Assembly (NCBI GenBank): GCA_002309475.1 | Contig: DBXJ01000038.1 | Span: forward strand, 12,945-33,256 | Source: Bacteroidales bacterium UBA1215 | GTDB taxonomy: Bacteria > Bacteroidota > Bacteroidia > Bacteroidales > WCHB1-69 | Direction: 5' to 3' | DNA: 20,312 nt | In this document: piece by piece, positions 1-8,700 of the stretch | Position numbering within the stretch: position 1 is the first letter of the stretch | Layout of the letters: every line of letters begins with the position of its first letter | Notes under the pieces: model-generated | The model's input: the letters and a program-made list of their open reading frames with translations, nothing else | Database searches by the model: none | Told to the model about the DNA's origin: nothing | Made by a program: the position numbers and the translations under genes

Positions 1-102
1 TCCATTTGGGTGAAATGGATTTATAAGTTTATTATATTTTTGTTCATTCTCGGATTTTTACTTTTGTTACCGACTATTTATTTTTCTTTCAACGGATTTT
101 AA
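1..102 (+). CDS. C-terminal end of a membrane protein (5'-truncated)
   Basis: The window opens inside a reading frame that stays open from base 1 to a TAA at 100-102. It gives 33 residues, mostly one long hydrophobic stretch (about residues 8-28) followed by a short polar tail, so it is likely the last membrane-spanning segment of a protein whose start lies upstream. The next gene starts only 12 nt later on the same strand, which suggests cotranscription. A GTG at base 10 could in principle start a 30-residue peptide, but an incomplete upstream gene is simpler. No function can be assigned from this fragment. Confidence 0.5.
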   Translation, partial: SIWVKWIYKFIIFLFILGFLLLLPTIYFSFNGF

Positions 103-114
103 AAATTAACCATC

Positions 115-606
115 ATGAGATTATTCTTCGCCAACAAGTTCTTCACTTTCAAAGGTTCTTCTAAAGTTACTGACGAAAACAAACAATTACAGTTTTATAT
201 AAAAGGAAAATTCTTTACTTTTACCCGGAAAAAATATTTGCAAACACCCGAAGGTCTGCCTGTTTTCACTATCAGAAACAAGTATTGGCATTGGTTTTTC
301 CACACAGCGCTCATTTTTGACAATGACAACACCTTATTGATGAAGATAAGAGGCAAATTCATGCTCAGGCATTCCTTTAAGGTGGAAAGTCCCCTCGGTG
401 ACTACCGCATAGATGGAGATTATTTAGGTTGGGATTTCGATATCTACAAAAATGAAGAGAAAATTGCTCATATAAGAAGAAAAATTATCTCTTTTGTAGA
501 TACCTATATTATAGATATTGACAAAGAAGATGAAACTCCGCTAATGGTAGCCATGGCAGTTGCCCTTGACAACATCAGGGACCACAAAAAGCTTAAAATG
601 CACTAA
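115..606 (+). CDS. LURP-one-related (YxjI/scramblase-like fold) protein
   Basis: This 163-residue protein fits the bacterial LURP-one-related family, a single-domain beta-barrel related to the phospholipid-scramblase/Tubby fold. It has the usual alternation of short aromatic and basic beta strands: a 'FYIKGKFF' strand early, a segment around residues 70-90 with 'LLMKIRGKF', and a 'GDYRIDGDYLGWDF' turn near residue 100. It ends in a helix rich in small residues (PLMVAMAVALD), typical of the buried central helix of this fold. There is no signal peptide or membrane segment, so it is probably cytosolic or membrane-peripheral. The family's biochemical function in bacteria is poorly known. It starts 12 nt after the upstream partial gene, at the first ATG of the frame. 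Confidence 0.75.
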   Translation: MRLFFANKFFTFKGSSKVTDENKQLQFYIKGKFFTFTRKKYLQTPEGLPVFTIRNKYWHWFFHTALIFDNDNTLLMKIRGKFMLRHSFKVESPLGDYRIDGDYLGWDFDIYKNEEKIAHIRRKIISFVDTYIIDIDKEDETPLMVAMAVALDNIRDHKKLKMH

Positions 607-694
607 TATTTCTTACAAAAGAGGTTAAAGCCAAGTGATTGGGGTGGTAGCAAAAAACACCTTTATCACACATACTGTAATACACTGATTTTCA

Positions 695-717
695 TTTTGC
701 AAAGGTTTGTTGTTTTT
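695..717. repeat. 23-bp direct repeat, copy 1 (at the stop of the 717-1262 lipoprotein gene)
   Basis: The bases 695-717 match 1315-1337 at 22 of 23 positions (core TTTTGCAAAG, then G or A, then TTTGTTGTTTTT). The copies bracket the lipoprotein gene: this one abuts its stop codon and the other lies in its leader. Part of the motif (CTTTGCAAAATGAA on the minus strand) recurs next to the promoter-like box at 1996-2003. Confidence 0.6.
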
Positions 718-1262
718 TAGTTGTTGTCCAATGTTATAGAACTACTCTTTTCTTCCATAGTTTTTTCAACTAAATAACATTTATCAATCGTTTTTATGAC
801 TTTGAAAATGTAATCTGTACATATATATCCACTGACTACAACATTATCCCCATCAAATATTCCTTGTCCATTAACTATGCTAAAATCTTGATAAATTAAT
901 TTTGTATTATAATGATTATAATAATACTCATCCTCAAAAACAACTTTATTTTTTTTGACAAAAATAATCTTACACATTTCAGAATCTTTTCCAATTAATG
1001 TTATTTCAGGATTTTTGCATTTTCCATAATCATTTATTCCTAAAATGTTTTGTACCCCTGTTAAGGGTATTAAAGAATTAAAAACATACATTGTATCATA
1101 ATCTATTTTTAAAACTTTACGAAAATCTATATAACAAGTGTCAGATTCTTCCATATCACAATGCTGTTTGATGTATTTTTCAATTTTTCCTGGAAAATGA
1201 GTACAACTATTTAATATTGAAATCACTAAAGAAATTGTTATAATTAAAAAAATTTTTTTCAT
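717..1262 (-). CDS. Hypothetical lipoprotein
   Basis: I take the start as the ATG at 1262, the fourth codon of the longest frame, because it begins directly with MKKIF and a hydrophobic signal segment ending in the lipobox ILNSC. The product is about 181 residues and would be lipidated on the cysteine near position 20. The mature part contains four or five further cysteines and many aromatic and acidic residues, with strand-like patterning and no motif I recognise. It is more A+T-rich than tcdA and the receptor gene nearby. A weak -7-like element (AATCTTTG) lies about 60 nt upstream. A 23-bp direct repeat flanks the gene. Function unknown. Confidence 0.65.
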   Translation of the reverse strand: MKKIFLIITISLVISILNSCTHFPGKIEKYIKQHCDMEESDTCYIDFRKVLKIDYDTMYVFNSLIPLTGVQNILGINDYGKCKNPEITLIGKDSEMCKIIFVKKNKVVFEDEYYYNHYNTKLIYQDFSIVNGQGIFDGDNVVVSGYICTDYIFKVIKTIDKCYLVEKTMEEKSSSITLDNN

Positions 1263-1314
1263 ATAAACCATACTACATTCAAGTCACAAATGCAACTTTA
1301 TTAAACAATTATTT

Positions 1315-1337
1315 TTTTGCAAAGATTTGTTGTTTTT
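1315..1337. repeat. 23-bp direct repeat, copy 2 (leader of the 717-1262 lipoprotein gene)
   Basis: This is the second copy of the element at 695-717, differing at one base (A for G). It contains the -7-like box of the lipoprotein gene on the minus strand, so the repeat may simply be a duplicated promoter segment. Confidence 0.6.
1320..1327 (-). promoter_or_regulatory. Degenerate Bacteroidota -7 box upstream of the 717-1262 lipoprotein gene
   Basis: On the minus strand the sequence reads AATCTTTG, one base from the TAnnTTTG consensus. It would give a leader of roughly 50 nt before the ATG at 1262. No good -33 TTTG element is visible, so the call is weak. Confidence 0.3.
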
Positions 1338-1366
1338 ATTTATTATTGCTAACCAAACTTGTGAGA

Positions 1367-1954
1367 CTATGACTTTTTCGGTGGAACCAATCGAACAACA
1401 GATTGCACTGTTCCTACTGTATCTTTTAAATATGGATTTGATTTTGACGGCATAACTCCAATATGAAAAACTTGATTTAACATATTGGGGGTAACTTCAT
1501 TAATTATTTGACGAGTAAAGTTGTCAAATAATTGTCCTGCTTTCTTATCAAAATCTTCCATACTATGAACATAATAATTGCTATTATGCAAACTATCAAC
1601 ACAATATTCTCTGAAGAAAATAGACTGTTCTTTCCCGTCCTTTATCACACTAAAACACGGATTGGAAATTCGATTCGTGTCACAACTCAGCAGTTTGATT
1701 GAATCCAAATTAGAAAGATTCCATCTGTAGTCTAATCCATAGAAGAACAAAATTGTATCCCCATCTGCATATTGTGGCAAATTAATTGACTCTGGAATGC
1801 AAATCTCTATTGATTCCGTGTCATATTGACAAATATCAAGAAGGAAAAAATCTCCCATGACAACATCATCTTCATAGTTTTTTTCACTTGAGTTTGAACA
1901 CGAATATATGCTGAATAACAGCAAAAAACCAATCATTAACTTAATATTCTTCAT
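1367..1954 (-). CDS. Hypothetical lipoprotein
   Basis: This 195-residue protein starts MKNIK, has a hydrophobic signal segment and ends it with the lipobox SIYSC, giving a lipidated Cys at about residue 19. The mature part is acidic, has several scattered cysteines and no recognisable domain. The central region alternates short hydrophobic strands with acidic turns, and the C-terminus is proline- and lysine-rich. A good -7 box lies about 40 nt upstream of the start. The gene follows the same strand and style as the lipoprotein at 717-1262, but I see no sequence similarity between the two mature proteins. Likely anchored in the periplasm or on the outer membrane; function unknown. Confidence 0.65.
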   Translation of the reverse strand: MKNIKLMIGFLLLFSIYSCSNSSEKNYEDDVVMGDFFLLDICQYDTESIEICIPESINLPQYADGDTILFFYGLDYRWNLSNLDSIKLLSCDTNRISNPCFSVIKDGKEQSIFFREYCVDSLHNSNYYVHSMEDFDKKAGQLFDNFTRQIINEVTPNMLNQVFHIGVMPSKSNPYLKDTVGTVQSVVRLVPPKKS

Positions 1955-1995
1955 TTTGCTTTTATTTTTTTATTAATGCCCTATATTTCATTTTG

Positions 1996-2003
1996 CAAAG
2001 ATA
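1996..2003 (-). promoter_or_regulatory. -7 box (TATCTTTG) for the 1367-1954 lipoprotein gene
   Basis: On the minus strand this is an exact match to TAnnTTTG, the Bacteroidota primary-sigma -7 element. Transcription would start near 1989, leaving a leader of about 35 nt. No clear TTTG is present 19-21 nt upstream. Confidence 0.45.
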
Positions 2004-2053
2004 GTATTTTTTACATTATGTTGTTTTACTCAATGTACTATAAACCTAAAAAA

Positions 2054-2347
2054 TTAAATAGTGCCAGTTGCTAACGTAATTATTGAAATACAGAATACCG
2101 AAATAAAATAAATATAAGTTGAATATATTCCAATTTTATAAAGAAAACAACACTTTTCTTTTTTGCTTGCATCTAAGTTGTTTTCATCAACATGCTTTTT
2201 AAATGAACGAAAAGAAGAAAATGTCTTAAAAAAACGGTAAGACCAATCGTCTTCCTTTAAGATAGTCAATAAATAAAAATATATTATTATCAGTATAATT
2301 CCGGATATATCAAGAAAAACAAGTGTAATTGTATTAATCATATTCAT
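2054..2347 (-). CDS. Hypothetical small membrane protein with two membrane segments
   Basis: The 97-residue product has two hydrophobic segments, about residues 6-30 and 70-92. They are joined by a hydrophilic loop that is basic and aromatic (around DWSYRFFKTF) and then acidic and lysine-rich with a Cys-Cys pair (KKEKCCF). An internal ATG at 2341 (MINTI) is an equally plausible start. It lies 59 nt downstream of the 88-residue membrane protein at 2407-2673 on the same strand and may be cotranscribed with it. I recognise no family. Confidence 0.5.
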   Translation of the reverse strand: MNMINTITLVFLDISGIILIIIYFYLLTILKEDDWSYRFFKTFSSFRSFKKHVDENNLDASKKEKCCFLYKIGIYSTYIYFISVFCISIITLATGTI

Positions 2348-2406
2348 CTCTATATTATTTTAGTTACTTCTGTATATTTTCCTGTTTAATACTCAAATGT
2401 CTCATT

Positions 2407-2673
2407 TTACAAGGTAACCAATAAAAGAATGGCAATACCTATTAGAAAAAAACAAAATCCATAAGAATTTCCAGCACTAATGAAGAAATCATACTTTTCA
2501 ACCTCTTCTTTTCGTACTACTTCATGAACATAAAAAATGTCCAATATTGCACTGATTATTAAAATTACACTTCCAATTATCTTTAACACTTTTAATACTA
2601 TCATTTGCTTGGTTTTATTTCCACTACTAATAATACTTGTCGCAGTTGAATTTAGGTTAAATATAATGCTCAT
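2407..2673 (-). CDS. Hypothetical small membrane protein, start overlapping the tcdA stop
   Basis: The longest frame begins further upstream at 2715, inside tcdA. I place the start at 2673 because that ATG overlaps the tcdA TGA as a four-base ATGA junction, the classic arrangement for translational coupling. The product has 88 residues with two hydrophobic segments, about residues 25-46 and 67-88, separated by a charged stretch (EVVRKEEVEKYDFF). An ATG at 2604, just before the first membrane segment, is an alternative start. The residues before it are polar and rich in Ser, Thr and Asn. No family recognised. It resembles the 2054-2347 protein only in its two-segment layout. Confidence 0.5.
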   Translation of the reverse strand: MSIIFNLNSTATSIISSGNKTKQMIVLKVLKIIGSVILIISAILDIFYVHEVVRKEEVEKYDFFISAGNSYGFCFFLIGIAILLLVTL

Positions 2674-3377
2674 TCTATTTTTAGCAATTCCCGCAAGCAA
2701 AGCGATGCGCACCAACAGCCAAAAATAGCCGGCATATAGGAAATGGTTCCCACCGCTTTATCGGCATTGTTTTGTTGTACTAATTTTGCCGCCGGCTCGG
2801 CAGAAAACACTGTCATTACTCCTTTGGTGATACCTTGCTGTTTCAAGCGTTTACGAACAACTGCAGCTAAATGACATTGATAGGTTTTGGAAATATCCGC
2901 TACTTGGATTTTAGCAGGATCACACTTGCCGCCTGCCCCCATGGCACTCACCACCGGCACCTGACGGCGAACTGCTTCGGCTATCAGATAGGTTTTGGGA
3001 GCCACACTGTCAATGGCATCTATTAAAAAATCAAATTTTTGATTTTCAAATAATTGTGGAATTTTTTCATCCTGCAAAAAGTCATAAACGGCAGTCACCT
3101 GCAAATGGGGGTTGATATCCAACAGACGTTGCTTAAATACATCTACTTTGGCTTGTCCCAAAGTGGATGTCAAGGCCAACAACTGCCTGTTACGATTTGT
3201 ATTTTCCACACAATCACCGTCAACGATAGTAATTTTACCTATTCCTGACCGCACCAACATTTCTGCAGCATAGGCACCTACTCCTCCCACACCGACAACA
3301 AGAACGTGTTTTTGACTTAACTTTTCCACTCCTTCCTGCCCGATGAGCAATGCCGTTCTTTGCTGCCAACTATCCAT
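2670..3377 (-). CDS. tcdA: tRNA threonylcarbamoyladenosine dehydratase (TcdA/CsdL, ThiF-type E1-like)
   Basis: TcdA uses ATP to cyclise N6-threonylcarbamoyladenosine (t6A37) of ANN-decoding tRNAs to the hydantoin form ct6A. The 235-residue protein opens with the QQRTALLIG segment common in this subfamily. It then shows the nucleotide-binding loop GVGGVG (residues 29-34), the ribose-binding acidic strand VDGD (52-55) and the NRNRQ motif (61-65) of E1-like adenylating enzymes. The FDFLIDAID strand and the VVSAMGAGGKCDP strand are also typical. It is somewhat shorter than E. coli TcdA (268 residues). ThiF and MoeB are alternatives, but the zinc-binding CxxC pairs of those proteins are absent. 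It starts 3 nt after the receptor gene stop, so it belongs to the infB operon. Confidence 0.85.
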   Translation of the reverse strand: MDSWQQRTALLIGQEGVEKLSQKHVLVVGVGGVGAYAAEMLVRSGIGKITIVDGDCVENTNRNRQLLALTSTLGQAKVDVFKQRLLDINPHLQVTAVYDFLQDEKIPQLFENQKFDFLIDAIDSVAPKTYLIAEAVRRQVPVVSAMGAGGKCDPAKIQVADISKTYQCHLAAVVRKRLKQQGITKGVMTVFSAEPAAKLVQQNNADKAVGTISYMPAIFGCWCASLCLRELLKIE

Positions 3378-3380
3378 ATA

Positions 3381-5720
3381 TTAGAATGTTAAGGCAAAAC
3401 TAAAACTCCACAAAATGGGCAATTGATAAATGCGTTCGTTGGTTTTTCTATTCACATAGAAAATGTTGGAATAATTGTACACATTGGTAACACCTACACC
3501 CAAATCGATGTTACAAGTTTCTGAGATATAGAATTTTCTTTTCAAAGAAATATCCAAACGATGATAATCCGGCAATTGTCCGCCATTGAGTGTATCCAAG
3601 GCAAATCCTATTTCTTCGTTCATAGAAATAATTTCACCGGTAAGTCCATTGATAAAGACTAAATGGGGATAAACTCCTTTTGTCTTGGTAAATGGGAAAC
3701 CGGAACCATAGTTCCAACGTAAGTCTGCCGTCCAGTTCTTGCGTTTACCCCAAGAATAAGACAAAGTTAGATTAAGATTGTGTCGTCTGTCAAAATGTGT
3801 TCGATATATCACAACACCATCATTTCTAGTTACAAAATTTAAACTATATACTGCATTGACATAAAAACCTTTATAGTCAAATTTTACAGAAACATCTCCA
3901 CCATAAGCCTTACCTGTTTCCAACAAATAGTCATCATCGGTGGCAAAAACTTTATAACGATTGATATTGGTGAGTTGTGAGAAATTTTTAAAATATCCCT
4001 CTATATTCATAGTTGTGAAAGGAATGAGGTCAAACTCCAATCCCAACACCACATGTTGTGCTTTTTGCAGACTGTTTTTTACTGCCCGTCCTTGTAAAGA
4101 ATCTGCAACTTCTTCCGGCACGGTTAAAAAACCGTAAAACAAATTGACAACATCTTGATCGGAGGTGGTACTCATGAGATTTTGAGCATACAAACCTGCG
4201 GCTAATTTCAAACGAATATCTTTGGTAATATTATATTTCATTGCCAAACGAGGCTCCGGTGACACTGCCGACTGGGAAGTGAAAATATGCAAACGGAAAC
4301 TCGGCTCAATTATCAGTTTGTCTTTTGCCAACATCCATTTATATTTTATGTAAACACCTAACTCACTATTGAAACTTGCTTCGGAGATATTCCAACCATA
4401 AGCACTTGTAAAACTATAATTTATCCACGATGCTTGCAATTCCAAACCATAAGAAAGGGTGCTTTTGCCTATATTGTAGGCAAAATTCATGCCTACATTC
4501 AAATCATTGACACCGCTCTTACGCTCCGGATTGGTAGATTCTTTCAAACCCATCTTGTAGCCGGAATAGGCCAATACTCCGTCTATCAACATGTTTGAAC
4601 TCTTCGGCAAAAATACAAACGACATGCCTCCTCCATACGAATTCCATTTATAAGTAGCTATTTCTGAATATTTTACCCTATCATTGAAACTAAATCCGAA
4701 GAAACTGATTTTGCTACCATCTGCCGTCTGCAAAGATATTTTTCCATAGCCATCCAAATAGTCGTATGGTAAACCGGTTTTACTTACATAGGGATAAAAC
4801 CATTTAGATGTTTGTGACAGATAAGAACCTTTCAATGACAACAAGAAAGTTAAGCTATTGCTTCCGGATTTTTTCTCTTTTTGAATATCTATCAATCTGT
4901 CCAAAGAATCATAATAAGTGTTGGCAGTGATTTTTTTTGTTTTTTCTTTCACAATAGGTCCTTCCAACAAAATTTTCGACCCGAAAGTATTCATTTCCAC
5001 CTTGCCGGAAATCCGATTATGATTTCCGTCACGGATTTTTACATCTATAATAGAAGAAACCCTGCTGCCATATTCCGCTCCAAAACCGGCCGTATAAACA
5101 TCTGCACTTTTGATAATATCTACATCAAACACAGAAAACAAGCCTATTGAATGAAAGGCATTGTAGATGGTCATGCCATCCAATAGAACTTTGTTTTGTA
5201 TAGGGGTGCCTCCACGAAGATACAATTGCCCGCCTTGGTCACCTGTGAAAACCACTCCGGGCAGCACCTGCAGATATTGTGCTAAATCGGCCATACCGCC
5301 TATGGAAGGTATTCTAAGAATTTGTTTAGGCGTAATATGATTGACGGAAACATGTGTTTCTGTTTGTGCTATCACCTTTTCGGCTACCACTTCCACCGCA
5401 TCTAATTGCAAAGATGTTTTTGTCAGATAATATTTTTCTGCCGGGGCAACTTTATCTCCTACTTCAAATGTCAGCACTACAGAATCGTAACCAATACACG
5501 ACAAACGAACCTTGTAGGTGCCTTTTTGCAATTTGGAAACAGCAAAAAAACCATTGTTGTCTGTAACTGCTCCATGATTATTATTGTACACATATACAGT
5601 TACATACGGAATCGGTTCCCCATCGTCTGTATCATATACAAATCCACGAATAGACCCTTGTTGTGCATAAGTGAAACATATACACAACAACGTGACTACC
5701 GTTGTAAGTATTTTTTTCAA
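3381..5720 (-). CDS. TonB-dependent outer-membrane receptor with carboxypeptidase-regulatory-like N-terminus
   Basis: This 779-residue protein should form an outer-membrane channel that imports a ligand using TonB energy. A signal peptide (MKKILTTVV..., cleaved after TYA at about residue 19) precedes a CarboxypepD-regulatory-like Ig fold at about 24-105. The plug follows at about 125-230, including LPGVVF, LYLRGGTP, KVLLDGM and YGSRVSSIIDV. The rest is beta-strand rich and ends in phenylalanine (FSFALTF), the usual last strand of an outer-membrane barrel. At 779 residues it is shorter than SusC proteins (about 1000), and no SusD partner lies nearby, so it is not a standard polysaccharide-utilisation receptor. 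The ligand is unknown. It starts 3 nt after the infB stop and ends 3 nt before tcdA. Confidence 0.88.
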   Translation of the reverse strand: MKKILTTVVTLLCICFTYAQQGSIRGFVYDTDDGEPIPYVTVYVYNNNHGAVTDNNGFFAVSKLQKGTYKVRLSCIGYDSVVLTFEVGDKVAPAEKYYLTKTSLQLDAVEVVAEKVIAQTETHVSVNHITPKQILRIPSIGGMADLAQYLQVLPGVVFTGDQGGQLYLRGGTPIQNKVLLDGMTIYNAFHSIGLFSVFDVDIIKSADVYTAGFGAEYGSRVSSIIDVKIRDGNHNRISGKVEMNTFGSKILLEGPIVKEKTKKITANTYYDSLDRLIDIQKEKKSGSNSLTFLLSLKGSYLSQTSKWFYPYVSKTGLPYDYLDGYGKISLQTADGSKISFFGFSFNDRVKYSEIATYKWNSYGGGMSFVFLPKSSNMLIDGVLAYSGYKMGLKESTNPERKSGVNDLNVGMNFAYNIGKSTLSYGLELQASWINYSFTSAYGWNISEASFNSELGVYIKYKWMLAKDKLIIEPSFRLHIFTSQSAVSPEPRLAMKYNITKDIRLKLAAGLYAQNLMSTTSDQDVVNLFYGFLTVPEEVADSLQGRAVKNSLQKAQHVVLGLEFDLIPFTTMNIEGYFKNFSQLTNINRYKVFATDDDYLLETGKAYGGDVSVKFDYKGFYVNAVYSLNFVTRNDGVVIYRTHFDRRHNLNLTLSYSWGKRKNWTADLRWNYGSGFPFTKTKGVYPHLVFINGLTGEIISMNEEIGFALDTLNGGQLPDYHRLDISLKRKFYISETCNIDLGVGVTNVYNYSNIFYVNRKTNERIYQLPILWSFSFALTF

Positions 5721-5723
5721 AAT

Positions 5724-8700
5724 TTATTTTACTAATACTTCTTCAAAACCTTCAATGATATCGCCTACCTTGATGTCATTGTAACTTTCTATATTCAAGC
5801 CGCATTCATATCCTGCCTGCACTTCTTTTACATCATCTTTGAAACGTTTCAAAGAACCCAAACGACCTGTATGAATAACAATACCATCTCGAATGATACG
5901 TACTTTTGTTGTTCTTTGAATTTTTCCGTCCAATACATAGCAACCTGCAATAATACCCACTTTGGAGATTTTGAAAGTTTCTCTCACTTCAATATTGCAA
6001 ACGATTGTCTCTTTCACTTCAGGCTCTTTCATGCCGACAATTGCCTCTTGCAAATCATTGGTGGCATCATAGATAACGGAGTAGGTTCTGATATCCACTT
6101 GTTCTTGTTCTGCCAATTTTTTAGCCCCGCTGGAAGGACGTACTTGGAAAGCAAAAATGATGGCTTTTGAAGCAGATGCCAACAAAACATCGGATTCTGT
6201 CACCTGACCGACAGAACTATGAATAACTTTTACCATCACCTTATCTGTTGACAATTTCTCCAAAGCATCGGTCAAAGCTTCTTTAGAACCATCCACATCG
6301 GCTTTGACAATAAGGTTCAATTCCTTGAAGTCGCCAAGAGCAATTCTTTGACCAATATCGTTCAATGTCATTCTTGTAGTAGTACGCAATCCTTGCTCTC
6401 TCAACAATTGATGACGTTTGCTGACAACAGATTTTCCTTCGCGTTCATCTTCAAATACACGGAAAGTATCACCTGCTTGAGGAGCGGAATCCAAACCTAT
6501 CAACAATACAGGAGTGGAAGGACCTGCAGATGTTACCACTTGATTTCTTTCGTTGTACATAACTTTTGTTTTGCCACAACTTGTGCCGGCAACCACAAAA
6601 TCGCCTTTCCGCAAAGTACCGTTTTGTACTAATATTTTTGCCACATATCCTCTTCCCTTATCCAAAGAAGATTCTATGACAGTTCCTGTTGCAAAAGTAT
6701 TCGGATTGGCTTTTAATTCCAACATTTCTGCTTCTATCAAAACTTTTTCTAACAATTCGTCCACATTGATACCTTTTTTAGCAGAAATATCCTGACTTTG
6801 TATTTTTCCACCCCATTCTTCTACCAACAAATTCATATTTGCCAATGCAGCACGAATTTTTTCCGGATCCGCACCCGGCTTATCTATCTTGTTGATAGCA
6901 AATATCATAGGAACGCCTGCTGCTTGTGCGTGATTGATAGCTTCTACTGTTTGAGGCATAATACTATCATCTGCAGCTATAACGACAATAACGATATCGG
7001 TAACCTTTGCACCTCTGGTACGCATAGCCGTAAATGCTTCGTGTCCGGGTGTGTCCAAGAAAGTTATCTTTCTGCCATCGCTCAATTGTACTTCGTAAGC
7101 ACCGATATGTTGGGTAATACCTCCGGCTTCACCGGCAATAACATTCGTTTTTCTAATATAATCCAACAAAGAAGTTTTACCATGGTCAACGTGTCCCATA
7201 ACGGTTACAATCGGAGCACGAGGTTGTAAATTGGAAGGATCATCTACCTCAATTACGTTGGAATCTTCAATATCTTCGTCCATAAATTGAACTTGATAGT
7301 CGAATTCTTCAGCGATAATTTGGATTAAATCTTTCTCCAAACGTTGATTGATTGACACCAATTGGCCAATGCTCATACAAGTGGCAATAACCTTGCTGAC
7401 CGGAATATTCATCATTTTTGCCAATTCGTTGGCGGTAATATATTCCGTCACCTTCAAAATTTTGCTTTCCTTTGCCTTTATTTCATCTTGGATGGCTATT
7501 TCCTTTTGGATTTTTTGACGTTTGTCATGAGCATGTTTTGATGCCTTACTTTTGCCCAAAGGTCCCATTTTTGACATGGTTTGCCTTACATTGGCTTCTA
7601 CTTCTTCCTTGTCAACATCCGGACGTTGAACTCTTTTTGATCCTTTTTGCCAAGTATTTCTCGGCTTTTCAAAAGAATCGTCAACAATAGAATATTGCTG
7701 AACTTTGATACGGTCGCGTTTGCGTTTTTTCTTGTTATCGGTATCATTTCTTTCGTTTCTATTGTCCGCTTCTTTTTGTTTGTCACCTCTTGCACCTTTT
7801 TCTGCATGATGTTCTTCTCCATTGCTGACTAATTTATTGGAATCTTTCGGTTTTCCACTGCCTTTGAATTTTTTGTCGCCATCGTCCTTGCCTTTTGCCT
7901 TCTTGTTTTTTTCCTTGTCTTTCTTTACAACTTTGTCAGGACGAGTTTTGGAGTTGATAGCCGTCAAATCGATAGTTCCCAATTTCTTCACTCCTTGCAA
8001 AATAGGAGCGTTCACTTTGATGTCAACTTCCTGCACTTTTTCCTGCTTTTCTTCAACAGGTTCCTCTACTACAGGTTCTTGCTCTACGGGTTCTTGTTGA
8101 ACGGCTTGAACAGATTCAACTTGTTCTTTCGGTGCAGAAGATTCCTCTTGCACCGGTGCCGGTGTTTCTTCTACTTGAACAGTCGGTTCTTCTTGTTGTG
8201 GAAGTTCTTTTGGTTCTTCTATTTTTTCTACTTCTTTTGCTGTTTTTGTCTTAGATGCCTTTTTGGTGGAAGAAGATTCTTTTTTAGATACTTTTTCTTC
8301 TTTTGAAGTGGCTTTGGCTTTCTTAGCAGGTTTCTTTTTGGTAGCCTCTAAATCTATTTTGCCAATAACTTTTGGTCCTTTTCGCTTCACCTCTCCCTCT
8401 TCAGACGGAGTTACAATCTCTGTTTTGGCTTCTTCTGCCGGAGTTTCCTCTTTGGGAGTTTCTTTCACTTCCACTTTTTCTTCCACAGGAGTTTCTTCCT
8501 TAACTTCCTTTTCAATAGGTTTTGCCTCCTCCACCTTTTTGGGTGTCTCTTTTTTCTCTTCTTTTACAACTACAGCAGGTGCTTCTTGAACAATTTCTGC
8601 TTTTTGTTGCTCTTTGGCAGCCTGCTCTTTTGACAATTTTCCTATTTCAACTTCTTGAGCGGCAGATTTTGCAACTTTGTCTGCTTTATATTTCTTTTCT

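Noticed and set aside
8263..8589. Plus-strand frames rich in Ser/Thr/Phe opposite infB (also 7995-8306 and others)
   Set aside because: They are antisense readings of the Lys/Glu/Pro-rich low-complexity region of IF-2 and have no homology-like features.
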